From: Actinomycetospora cinnamomea
Lineage (GTDB): Bacteria; Actinomycetota; Actinomycetes; Mycobacteriales; Pseudonocardiaceae
Direction: 5' to 3'
Assembly: GCF_003096675.1 (NCBI RefSeq)
Contig: NZ_QEKW01000001.1
Location: 558,001-622,000 of the forward strand
Length of the DNA: 64,000 nucleotides
Part shown: piece after piece, positions 18,078-26,087 of the stretch
Position numbering within the stretch: the stretch's first letter is position 1
How the letters are laid out: the number at the start of each line of letters is the position of its first letter
Program-made: the position numbers and the translations under genes
Notes under the pieces: generated by a model
What the model was told of the DNA's origin: nothing
What the model saw: the letters and a program-made list of their open reading frames with translations, nothing else
The model's database searches: none

Positions 18078-19018
18078 TCGTCGACACCGACCCGGGCGTC
18101 GACGACGCCTTCGCGCTCGCCGTCGCCGCGCACTCGGCCGAGCTCGACCTGCGCGCGGTCACCACCGTCTTCGGCAACGTCGACCTGCCCACCACCACCG
18201 ACAACGCCGGGCGGGTGCTCGGCCTGCTCGGGCGCCGCGACGTCCCGATCGGCCGGGGCGCCGGGCGCCCGCTGATCCACCCGACGACCCGGCGCGCCGT
18301 CGACGTCCACGGCGACGACGGTCTCGGCGGGACGGCGGAGGCGTTCGGCCCGGTCGGCGACGGACCGGCCGGGCGCGCGATCGACGTGGCGACCCGCGTG
18401 CTCGAGACGGCCGACGAGCCCGTCGTCCTCGCCGCGATCGGGCCGCTGACCAACGTCGCGCTGCTGCTGGCCACCCGCCCTGACCTCGCGGACCGTATCG
18501 ACCGGCTCGTCGTCATGGGCGGGGCGCTGGGCGAGGGCGGCAACATCACGATGGGCGCCGAGTTCAACGTCTGGAGCGACCCCGAGGCCGCCCGCCGGGT
18601 GCTCGTCGAGGAGCGCGTGCCGACGACGCTCGTCCCCCTGGACCTCACGCACGCGGTCACCGTCGACGAGCCGTGGCTCGACGCGCTCGGCCGGTCGGGC
18701 CCGGTCGGCGCCGCGCTCGCCGGCACGCGGGCGCCCTATCTCGCGCACTACGGCCGGCGCCTCGGCGCGCCCCGGATCGCGATCCACGACGCGGTCGCCC
18801 TGCTCGAGGCCGCCGTGCCGGGGACGCTCGCGACGACGCCGCTGGCGCTGGAGGTCGACACCTCACTCGGGCCGGCGCGCGGCACCGTGCTCGCCGACCG
18901 CCGACCCGACGCCGATCCGGGGGCCCACCGCGTCGACGTCGCGCTGCCCGCGGGCACCGGCCTCGACGCCGTGCGCGAGGCCCTCTTCCACCGCCTGACC
19001 GGGGACCGTGCCGGCTGA
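18062..19018 (+). CDS. Inosine/uridine-preferring nucleoside hydrolase
   Basis: 318 residues. The calcium-binding DTDPGVDDAFAL motif of the IunH family is at residue 8, with VTTVFGNVDLPTTTDNAGRVL, IGPLTNVALLL near 142 and a C-terminal metal-site Asp in IHDAVALLEA near 240. It hydrolyses nucleosides to base and ribose. It is coupled to rbsK by overlap. Substrate preference is not evident. Confidence 0.9.
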   Translation: MAVGLIVDTDPGVDDAFALAVAAHSAELDLRAVTTVFGNVDLPTTTDNAGRVLGLLGRRDVPIGRGAGRPLIHPTTRRAVDVHGDDGLGGTAEAFGPVGDGPAGRAIDVATRVLETADEPVVLAAIGPLTNVALLLATRPDLADRIDRLVVMGGALGEGGNITMGAEFNVWSDPEAARRVLVEERVPTTLVPLDLTHAVTVDEPWLDALGRSGPVGAALAGTRAPYLAHYGRRLGAPRIAIHDAVALLEAAVPGTLATTPLALEVDTSLGPARGTVLADRRPDADPGAHRVDVALPAGTGLDAVREALFHRLTGDRAG

Positions 19019-19054
19019 CGACATGGCCGGGCGGCCCGCCGGGTAGCCACGCGC

Positions 19055-19624
19055 ATGACCGAGCCCGAGCACCGCGACGAGGTCCCCGAATCGCCCGACC
19101 TGGGCGCGAGCGTCCAGCTGGAGTCCGGCGAGTCCCTCGACGGCCGCCCCGGCACCGACGGCCTCGACGCCGGCTACGTCTCGCCCAACCGGCCCTTCGG
19201 CCTCGACGACCCCGACACCACCCCCGAGGGCCAGCGCGAGCGCGAGACCATCGACGACCGCCTGACCCGCGAGATCCCCGACGACACCGGCGGCGCGGCG
19301 ACCGCGCCCGGCCCCGAGCTCTCCGAGGGCGAGATCGCCTCGGAGGCGGGCCAGGGCCGTTCGGGCCGGCTCGCCGCCGCCGAGCCCGACCCGGACCAGG
19401 TGCCCGGACGTTCGCTGGCGGCCGAGGACGTCGGCATCTCCGGCGGCGCCGCGTCCGCGGAGGAGGCGGCGATGCACGACCTCGAGGAGGACGAGATCGT
19501 CGACCTCGACGACCCCGACCCCGACCCCGGAGCCGGACCGGGTGAGCGGCTCGAGGGACCCGAGGTGCGCCTGCGCGACGAGGACGTCGACCCGGCCAGC
19601 GGGGTCCCCGACCGGCGGCTCTGA
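19055..19624 (+). CDS. DUF5709-like acidic disordered protein
   Basis: 189 residues, strongly acidic with almost no hydrophobic core. The N-terminal LESGESLDGRPGTDGLDAGY followed by PNRPFGLDDPDTTPEGQRER and LTREIPD fits the actinobacterial DUF5709 family (from memory). No function is known for the family. Single gene followed by a strong hairpin. Confidence 0.75.
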   Translation: MTEPEHRDEVPESPDLGASVQLESGESLDGRPGTDGLDAGYVSPNRPFGLDDPDTTPEGQRERETIDDRLTREIPDDTGGAATAPGPELSEGEIASEAGQGRSGRLAAAEPDPDQVPGRSLAAEDVGISGGAASAEEAAMHDLEEDEIVDLDDPDPDPGAGPGERLEGPEVRLRDEDVDPASGVPDRRL

Positions 19625-19629
19625 CCACG

Positions 19630-19659
19630 CCTGCGGCCCGGCGGTGGCCGGGCCGCAGG
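19630..19659. terminator. Bidirectional terminator hairpin
   Basis: Perfect 13-bp stem (CCTGCGGCCCGGC) and 4-nt loop between the convergent DUF5709-like and DksA-like genes. Confidence 0.8.
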
Positions 19660-19666
19660 TGTCGCC

Positions 19667-20008
19667 TCACGCGGCGTCGGCGTGCTCCCGGCAGGTGTCG
19701 ACCTGCGGGCGCGCCTCCAGACGCTCGTCGTCGATCTCCCGCCCGCAGACACGGCAGCGGCCGTAGGTGCCGTCGTCGATGCGGCCGAGGGCGGCGTCGA
19801 TCTCGGCGACCTGACGGTCGCTCTCGGCGGCCAGCGCCTGGCGGTCCATCGACTCCTCGACCTCGGAGCCGTAGTCGCCCGGGTGCTGCCCCATCGAGCC
19901 CTCCTGCTGCACCGACGGGGACGGGGCGTGCTCCCGGTTCCACGAGGCCATCTCGGTGAGACGGTCACGCTCCTCGGTCAGCAGGCGACGGGCCTTGTCG
20001 GCGTCCAT
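19667..20008 (-). CDS. TraR/DksA-type zinc-finger protein
   Basis: 113 residues: an N-terminal coiled-coil region (about 1-75, KARRLLTEERDRLTEMASW then ALAAESDRQVAEIDAALGRI) and a C-terminal zinc finger YGRCRVCGREIDDERLEARP ending DTCREHADAA. The family usually has four Cys; here the last ligand is His (C-x2-C, C-x2-H). Such proteins bind RNA polymerase through the secondary channel. ATG 20008 has AGGAGGAC upstream; an in-frame start at 20047 lacks one. Last gene of the minus-strand operon that begins with the ABC ATPase. Confidence 0.85.
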   Translation of the reverse strand: MDADKARRLLTEERDRLTEMASWNREHAPSPSVQQEGSMGQHPGDYGSEVEESMDRQALAAESDRQVAEIDAALGRIDDGTYGRCRVCGREIDDERLEARPQVDTCREHADAA

Positions 20009-20022
20009 GCGGTGAGGTCCTC

Positions 20023-21264
20023 CTACGGTGTCCCATGCGTCGTGCACGATGGCTCGGAGCGGGCGGATACCCGGTCACCGACCGCCTCGCACACGAACGC
20101 CTCCGGCCCGCTCGCGAGGCGCGCGAGGACAATCGTGGCTTCCCGGTCGCCGCGCAGGCGCAGCCGCGGGCGCAGCGTGTTCGGGTCGACGTCCAGGCCG
20201 CGCACGAGGACCTCGGCGCGCCCGACGCCCCGGGCGGCCAGGGTCCGGCGCAGCGCCTTCTCGCCGTAGCGGCCGTGCTCGAGCACCCGGAACGCGCGCA
20301 CACCGGGTGGGCGCACGTCGCCGGTGAGGTAGGCGAGATGCTCCTCGAGGCGCCACAGCCCGTGTCGCGCGCCCCACTGGCGCACCAGGCCCGCGCGGAC
20401 CACCGCGCCGTCCGGGTCGACGATCCACTCCCCCACCGGGCCCACCGGGCACGTGTCGTCCTCGGCGTCGGTGACGGTCCAGGCCCCGCCCCGGGACGAG
20501 AGCACCGTCGCCCGGCGAGCCGTCGTCGCCAGCCCCGCCGACCACAGCGCCGCCTCGCGTACCCGCCCGTCGAGGGACACCAGCTCCACCTCGCCCGCCC
20601 AGGGCGCCAGCGCCGGATCGAGCCCCGGCGCCGTCGACACGACCAGCTCATGTGTGTGGCGATACGGACGTTCAACGTCAGCGATGGCCCACCGCTGACG
20701 AACCCCGGAGGCTTCCGCTAGGCCGTCCAGCGGAGGTTTGAAGTCGTCCGGACGCCAGGTGCGGCGGCCGCCGGCGGTGCGGCGGGCGGGGTCGGCGACG
20801 AGGACCGTGTCGCGGGTGACGGGGGCCAGGGCGTCGGCGCGCGCCAGGGCCACGCCCGGCACGTTCACCGCGGCCATGGCCAGTCGCACGGGGTCGAGGT
20901 CGGAGCCGACGAGACGTGCGGCGGTGCCCCGCAGGGCGTGCAGCTCCGCGCCCACCGAGCAGGTCACCTCGTGGACGTCCCGCCCGGCCAGCCGGGCGGC
21001 GCGGTGGGCGGCCACGGGTGCGGCGGTGGCCTGCTCGGCGGCGTCGGCGGTCAGCAGCCACCCGTCGGGCACCCGCCCGCGCACCCGCTCCTGCAGCAGC
21101 GCGGTCTCGAGCACCGGGGCGGCGCGGTCGCCGAGGCGCTCCCGCAGGGCCGTCACCGCCCGCAACCGGTCGCCGGTCAGCAGCGGCGCCGCGCCCGCGA
21201 CGGCGTCGCGCCCGGCCTCCGAGGCCAGGTACGCGACGTCGTCGAGGGTGAAGGCGTACGGCAC
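20023..21264 (-). CDS. THUMP-like class I methyltransferase, Rv3037c-like
   Basis: 413 residues. N-terminal helical part (about 1-95), then a Rossmann methyltransferase core: EVTCSVGAELHALRGTAARL near 98, GSDLDPVRLAMAAVNV near 122, VLVADPARRTAGGRRTWRPDDFKPPLD near 155. The C-terminal part is a THUMP-like domain (RAEVLVRGLDVDPNTLRPRL). Order and type match Rv3037c, linked to methylglucose lipopolysaccharide. Codons about 189-204 are repeat A copy 2, inserted in frame between FKPPLDGLAEA and LVVSTAPGLD. The GTG start shares a base with the stop of the preceding gene (TAGTG). Confidence 0.82.
   Translation of the reverse strand: MPYAFTLDDVAYLASEAGRDAVAGAAPLLTGDRLRAVTALRERLGDRAAPVLETALLQERVRGRVPDGWLLTADAAEQATAAPVAAHRAARLAGRDVHEVTCSVGAELHALRGTAARLVGSDLDPVRLAMAAVNVPGVALARADALAPVTRDTVLVADPARRTAGGRRTWRPDDFKPPLDGLAEASGVRQRWAIADVERPYRHTHELVVSTAPGLDPALAPWAGEVELVSLDGRVREAALWSAGLATTARRATVLSSRGGAWTVTDAEDDTCPVGPVGEWIVDPDGAVVRAGLVRQWGARHGLWRLEEHLAYLTGDVRPPGVRAFRVLEHGRYGEKALRRTLAARGVGRAEVLVRGLDVDPNTLRPRLRLRGDREATIVLARLASGPEAFVCEAVGDRVSARSEPSCTTHGTP
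20654..20699 (-). repeat. Palindromic repeat family A, copy 2, inside a coding sequence
   Basis: 46-bp core, minus strand, identical to copy 1 except for three changes near the middle. In frame it encodes VRQRWAIADVERPYRHT of the Rv3037c-like methyltransferase; no stop or frameshift is introduced. Confidence 0.88.
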
Positions 21265-22211
21265 TACACGCGCACGGGATCCAGCCGAAGAGGATTCTCC
21301 GGCCGCACGCCGGTGACCAGCGCGTTGTAGAACAGCGAGCGCGGCACGACCCGGGAGAGCACGCGCGCGTCGAGCCACGACAGCCGCTGCCAGGTCCGGT
21401 AGGCGAACATCGCCCAGCCCATCCCCAGCTTCTCCGGTGGCACCGCGGCCTCGAACGTCCGCACCGGCCAGCCGAACACCGCGGCGGCGAGCTCCTCGGT
21501 GACCACCCGGACGTCGACCGCGCCGGCCGCGTGGGCGTAGCGCTCGAGCCGGTCGGGGTCGAACACGTGCTGGTCGACCACCGACTCCAGCGCCGCCGCC
21601 CGCGACGACTCGTCCAGCTCGGCCTGCGGCCGCAGCCAGGACGCGGGCGCCAGCCGTGTCGTCGCCCACCACGTCGCCTGCCCGAGCTTGCGGGCGTAGA
21701 GGTCGCCGAGGCGCGTCGGCTCGCCCGCGAAGACGAACCGCCCGCCGGGCCGCAGCACCCGCAGGATCTCGCGGAACGCCCGGTCGAGGTCCGGGATGTG
21801 GTGCAGCACCGCGTGCCCGACGACGAGGTCGACCGACGCATCGGGCACCGGGATCGTCTCGGCGTCGGCCACGCGACCGGCGACGTCGAGCCCGAGGTTC
21901 GCCGCGTTGCGCGTCGCGACCTCGACCATGCCCGGCGAGAGGTCGGTCACCGTCCCGCGCCGCGCGATCCCGCCCTGCATGAGGTTGAGCAGGAAGAACC
22001 CGGTCCCGCAGCCGAGCTCGAGCGCGTGGTCGAACGGCCCCGCATCGCCGGCCACCGCCCGGAACCGGTCGACGGCGAACGTCGTGCAGCGCCCGTCGAA
22101 CGAGATCGACCACTTCTCGTCGTAGGTCTCCGACTCCCAGTCGTGGTAGAGGACGTTCGCGAGCTTCGGGTCCTCGCGGGCGGCGTCGACCTCGGCCTGT
22201 GACGGAGCCAT
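21264..22211 (-). CDS. SAM-dependent methyltransferase, Rv3038c-like
   Basis: 315 residues. Motif I ALELGCGTGFFLLNLMQGG near 64, DLSPGMVEVATRNAANLG near 92, DLVVGHAVLHHIPDLDRAF near 130 and LRPGGRFVFAGEPTRLGD near 155. The conserved N-terminus (HDWESETYDEKWSISFDGRC) and a C-terminal half rich in aromatics are typical of the mycobacterial Rv3038c group; substrate unknown. ATG 22211 overlaps the hydratase stop (ATGA); a TTG one codon earlier is less likely. Confidence 0.82.
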   Translation of the reverse strand: MAPSQAEVDAAREDPKLANVLYHDWESETYDEKWSISFDGRCTTFAVDRFRAVAGDAGPFDHALELGCGTGFFLLNLMQGGIARRGTVTDLSPGMVEVATRNAANLGLDVAGRVADAETIPVPDASVDLVVGHAVLHHIPDLDRAFREILRVLRPGGRFVFAGEPTRLGDLYARKLGQATWWATTRLAPASWLRPQAELDESSRAAALESVVDQHVFDPDRLERYAHAAGAVDVRVVTEELAAAVFGWPVRTFEAAVPPEKLGMGWAMFAYRTWQRLSWLDARVLSRVVPRSLFYNALVTGVRPENPLRLDPVRV

Positions 22212-22990
22212 CAACGCCCCAGGAACTGGGCCTTGCCGGGCCCGTTCTCGACGAACGAGCGCATGCCGATCGTCTGGTCCTCGGTGCCGAACAGCGCCGC
22301 GAACACCTCGGACTCGAACGCGAGTCCGTCACGCAGGTCCATGTCCATGCCGCGGTCGATCGCGTACTTGGCGGCCGCGAGCGCGCGGGTGGGCCCGTTC
22401 GCGAACTGCTCGGCCCAGGCGCGGGCCCGGGTGTAGACCTCGTCGGCCGGCACGACCTCGTCGACCAGCCCCATGTCCAGGGCCTCGGCGGCCTTGACGA
22501 AGCGGCCGGTGAAGATCACGTCCTTGGCCTTCGCCGGCCCGACGAGCCGCGTGAGCCGCTGCGTCCCGCCGCCGCCGGGGATGATCCCGAGCAGGATCTC
22601 CGGCTGGCCGACCGTGGCGTTGTCACCGGCGATGCGCCGGTCGCACGACAGCGCGACCTCGAAGCCGCCGCCCAGCGCGTAGCCGGTGATCGCCGCCACC
22701 GTGGGCTTCGGGATCTCGGAGACCGCGCCGAAGCCGCGCGAGAGCTGGTGGGTGCGCTCGGCCATCTCGGAGTAGGTCATGTCGGCCATCTCCTTGACGT
22801 CCGCGCCCGCCGCCAGGGTCTTCTCGCCGCCGTAGACGACGACGGCGCGCACGTCGCGGCGGCTGGTCGCCTCCGCGGCGACCTCCACCAGCTCGTCCTG
22901 CACCTGGCGGTTGATCGCGTTCATCGGGGGACGGTCCAGCCGGATGGTGCCCACCCCGCCGTCCACCTCGAGCCGCACGAACTCCGTCAC
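22211..22990 (-). CDS. Enoyl-CoA hydratase/isomerase, EchA17-like
   Basis: 259 residues of the crotonase family: oxyanion-hole segment KTLAAGADVKEMADM near 55 and ITGYALGGGFEVALSCDRRI near 97. The hydratase Glu is in QPEILLGIIPGGGGTQRLTR near 130. Its position between the ABC ATPase and the Rv3038c-like gene equals Rv3039c (echA17). It hydrates 2-enoyl-CoA; whether it serves fatty-acid breakdown or acyl-chain supply for the glycolipid is not shown. Confidence 0.9.
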   Translation of the reverse strand: MTEFVRLEVDGGVGTIRLDRPPMNAINRQVQDELVEVAAEATSRRDVRAVVVYGGEKTLAAGADVKEMADMTYSEMAERTHQLSRGFGAVSEIPKPTVAAITGYALGGGFEVALSCDRRIAGDNATVGQPEILLGIIPGGGGTQRLTRLVGPAKAKDVIFTGRFVKAAEALDMGLVDEVVPADEVYTRARAWAEQFANGPTRALAAAKYAIDRGMDMDLRDGLAFESEVFAALFGTEDQTIGMRSFVENGPGKAQFLGR

Positions 22991-23032
22991 CGACGATCCT
23001 CCTCGATCTCCGAACCCCCTGCGCGCCGGACC

Positions 23033-23845
23033 CTAACGCCGGAACGCGGTGAAGCGACGGCGCCGGCTGGTGAGCTCGAGCGGTTGGTCGAACGTCGCCG
23101 ACAGGTTCTCCGAGGTCATCACGTCGTCGAGCAGGCCCTGGGCGACGACGCGACCGTCGCGCAGCAGCATCGCGTGGCTGCAGCCGGGCGGGATCTCCTC
23201 GACGTGGTGGGTGACCATGACCGTCGCCGGGCCCTCCGCGTCGGCGGCCAGCTCGGAGAGCAGGGCGATCAGGTCCTCGCGCGCCCCGAGGTCGAGGCCC
23301 GCCGCCGGCTCGTCGAGCAGGAGCATCTCGGGGTCGGTCATCAACGCGCGCGCCAGGAGCACCCGCTGGCGCTCTCCGGTGGACAGGGTCGCGTAGGGCC
23401 GCCGGGCCAGCCGGAGCACGCCCATCATGTCCATGAGCACCGAGGCGCGGCGGTCGTCCTCGGGGTCGTAGCGCTCGCGCCAGGTGCCGACGACGCCGTA
23501 GCCGGCGCTGCGCACGACGTCGTGGGCGGTCTCGTCGCCCGGCACGCGCCCGGCGAGGCTCGGGCTCGCCAGCCCGATGCGCGGGCGCAGCTCGAACACG
23601 TCGACCCGCCCGAGGCGCTCGCCGAGGAGCTCCACCGAGCCGGTGGTGGGGTGCATCTCGGCGGCCGCCAACCGCAGCAACGTCGTCTTGCCCGCCCCGT
23701 TGGGACCGAGCACGACCCAACGCTCGTCCAGCTCGACGGTCCAGTCCAGGTCGGCGAGCAGGTCGGCGCCGCTGCGGCGCACGCCCACGCCGGCCATGCG
23801 GATCACGGTGTCCGCGTCGGTCACGGGGGCCTGCGCTGCGGTCAC
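23033..23845 (-). CDS. ABC transporter ATPase, Rv3041c-like
   Basis: 270 residues, one ATPase domain: Walker A GPNGAGKTTLLRL near 42, signature LSTGERQRVLLARAL near 150, Walker B MLLLDEPAAGLD and switch His in VMVTHHVEEI. No permease is adjacent, as for Rv3041c. Its partner and substrate are unknown. GTG 23845 begins the first gene of a five-gene minus-strand operon, divergent from glgX. Confidence 0.85.
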   Translation of the reverse strand: MTAAQAPVTDADTVIRMAGVGVRRSGADLLADLDWTVELDERWVVLGPNGAGKTTLLRLAAAEMHPTTGSVELLGERLGRVDVFELRPRIGLASPSLAGRVPGDETAHDVVRSAGYGVVGTWRERYDPEDDRRASVLMDMMGVLRLARRPYATLSTGERQRVLLARALMTDPEMLLLDEPAAGLDLGAREDLIALLSELAADAEGPATVMVTHHVEEIPPGCSHAMLLRDGRVVAQGLLDDVMTSENLSATFDQPLELTSRRRRFTAFRR

Positions 23846-23916
23846 CGCGCCATCCTGACGGATCGGGCCACTCGGCGGGCGACGGCCCACCGCCTCATCG
23901 GGCACGATCTCGCCCG

Positions 23917-26031
23917 ATGACCCGCTCCCCCTCCGCCCCACCCGACGCGCGCGGCGCCCGGCTCGACGGCGACGTGCTGCGCGTCGCCGTCCCGGCCACG
24001 GCTTCCGCGGAGGCCGTGGAGCTCTGCCTGCTCCCTCGCGGGGGGTCGAGCTCCGCCGCGCTCCCTCTCCCGGGCCCGGACGGTGAGCGGCGCGTCGAGC
24101 TGAGGCGCACCGCCGAGGGTTGGTGGCAGGGCGAGGCCGACGGTGTCGCGGCCGGCACGCCGTACGGGCTGCGGGTGCACGGCCCGTGGGATCCGGTCCG
24201 TGGCGTACGCACCAACCCGGCGAAGCTGCTGGTGGACCCGTGGACCCGCCGCGTCGCGGGCAGCCTGACCTCGCTCGCCGCCGCACGCCCGTTCGCCGGC
24301 GACGACCCGTTCTCGGCCCGCCGCAGCGACGAGGACTCCGCCCGCGCCGTCCCGCACGGGCTCGTCACGCCCGCGCCCGAGCCGGCGACGTCGGCCCGCC
24401 CGGACGTCCCCTGGCCCGACACCGTGATCTACGAGACCCACGTGCGCGATCTCACGATGCGCCACCCCGAGGTCCCCGAGCACCTCCGCGGCACCTACGC
24501 GGGGGTCGCGCACCCCGCGGTCGTCGACCACCTCGTCGCGCTCGGCGTGACGACGCTCGAGCTGCTGCCGATCTTCGCCAGCCAGGCCGAGCCGTCGCTG
24601 CTCGCCCGCGGGCGGGGCAACCACTGGGGCTACTCGACGCTCGCCTACCTCGCCCCGCACCCGCGCTACGCCTCGACGCCCGGGCGCGAGGTCGAGGAGG
24701 TCCGGGCGATGGTGGCGACGCTGCACGCCGCCGGGCTCGAGGTCGTCCTGGACGTCGTGTTCAACCACACCTGTGAGGGCGGCGTCGACGGGCCGTCGCT
24801 GTCGTGGCGCGGCCTCGACGCGGCCGGCTGGTACGCGCTCGACTCCCGCGGCCGTGACGTCGACCTCACCGGCTGCGGCAACACCCTCGACCCGGCGTCA
24901 CCGCTGGTCCGGGCCCTGGTGGTCGACTCGCTGCGGTACTGGGTGACGGTCATGGGCGTCGACGGCTTCCGCTTCGACCTCGCCTCGACCCTCGGCCGCC
25001 CCCGCGGCGGCGCCTTCGACCCGGCCGCGCCGCTGCTCACCGACATCGCGACCGACCCCGTGCTCTCGACGGTCAAGCTCATCGCCGAACCGTGGGACGC
25101 GACGGGCGAGGGCTACCGCGTGGGCGGGTTCGGGCCGGCCTGGGCGGAGTGGAACGGGCGCTTCCGCGACGGCGTGCGCGACTTCTGGCGCGGCCACGGC
25201 CCGCTCTCGGAGATCGTGACCCGGCTCGCGGGCTCGTCGGACCTCTACTGGCCCGCCCGCACCCCCGCCGCGTCGGTCAACTTCGTGACCGCCCACGACG
25301 GCTTCACCCTCGCCGACCTCGTCTCCTACGAGCGCAAGCACAACGAGGCCAACGGCGAGCAGGGCCGCGACGGCACCGACGACAACCGCTCGGCGAACCA
25401 CGGCGTCGAGGGCCCGACCGACGACCCGGCCGTCCTCGCGCTGCGGGCGCGGCAGGCGCGCAACCTGCTGGCGACGCTGCTCCTCTCGGCGGGCACCCCG
25501 ATGCTGCTCGGCGGGGACGAGCTCGGCCACACGCAGCACGGCAACAACAACGTGTACTCGCTGGACGACGAGACCTCGTGGCGGTCGTGGACAGCGCTGC
25601 CCGACCCGGACCTCGTCGACTTCGTCGCCCGCGCGCTGTCCCTGCGCCGCGCGACGCCGGCGCTGCGGCGCACCGACTTCTTCTACGGACGCGAGGACAC
25701 CGACCCCGACGGCGCCGTCCCGGACGTCGCCTGGCTGCACCCCGACGGCCGCGAGCTCGTCGAGCCCGACTTCCACCACCACGGCCGCACGCTGGTGGTG
25801 CGCGTCGACGGCGCGGGCGCGGGGCCGGCGCTGCTGGTGGTGCTGCACGCGGACTCGTCGTCGGTGGACGTGCGCCTGCCCGACGCCTACGGCGACGCCG
25901 CGTGGACCCCGGTGCTCGACACCGGCACGGCGAGCGGGGCGCCCGGGTCGGCGCAGACCCGCCCGGCGGGCGAGACGATCGACGTCCGGGGCCACACGAC
26001 GCTGGTGCTGCGCGCGGCGCCGGGCGCGTGA
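23917..26031 (+). CDS. glgX: Glycogen debranching enzyme (isoamylase type)
   Basis: 704 residues, GH13_11: an N-terminal CBM48-like domain (about 15-130) and the catalytic barrel. Nucleophile Asp is in GVDGFRFDLAS near 347, acid/base Glu in LIAEPWDATGEGY near 391, transition-state Asp in NFVTAHDGFTLADLVSYERK near 455. It removes short alpha-1,6 branches left by phosphorylase. Convergent with glgP, with a strong terminator between. Confidence 0.95.
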   Translation: MTRSPSAPPDARGARLDGDVLRVAVPATASAEAVELCLLPRGGSSSAALPLPGPDGERRVELRRTAEGWWQGEADGVAAGTPYGLRVHGPWDPVRGVRTNPAKLLVDPWTRRVAGSLTSLAAARPFAGDDPFSARRSDEDSARAVPHGLVTPAPEPATSARPDVPWPDTVIYETHVRDLTMRHPEVPEHLRGTYAGVAHPAVVDHLVALGVTTLELLPIFASQAEPSLLARGRGNHWGYSTLAYLAPHPRYASTPGREVEEVRAMVATLHAAGLEVVLDVVFNHTCEGGVDGPSLSWRGLDAAGWYALDSRGRDVDLTGCGNTLDPASPLVRALVVDSLRYWVTVMGVDGFRFDLASTLGRPRGGAFDPAAPLLTDIATDPVLSTVKLIAEPWDATGEGYRVGGFGPAWAEWNGRFRDGVRDFWRGHGPLSEIVTRLAGSSDLYWPARTPAASVNFVTAHDGFTLADLVSYERKHNEANGEQGRDGTDDNRSANHGVEGPTDDPAVLALRARQARNLLATLLLSAGTPMLLGGDELGHTQHGNNNVYSLDDETSWRSWTALPDPDLVDFVARALSLRRATPALRRTDFFYGREDTDPDGAVPDVAWLHPDGRELVEPDFHHHGRTLVVRVDGAGAGPALLVVLHADSSSVDVRLPDAYGDAAWTPVLDTGTASGAPGSAQTRPAGETIDVRGHTTLVLRAAPGA

Positions 26032-26037
26032 CACCCC

Positions 26038-26074
26038 GGTGACGAAGTCCGCGGTCGGCGCGGACTTCGTCACC
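26038..26074. terminator. Bidirectional terminator hairpin
   Basis: Perfect 16-bp inverted repeat with a 5-nt loop, flanked by complementary CCCC/GGGG, between the convergent glgX and glgP genes. Confidence 0.85.
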
Positions 26075-26087
26075 GAGGTCCGGGGAG

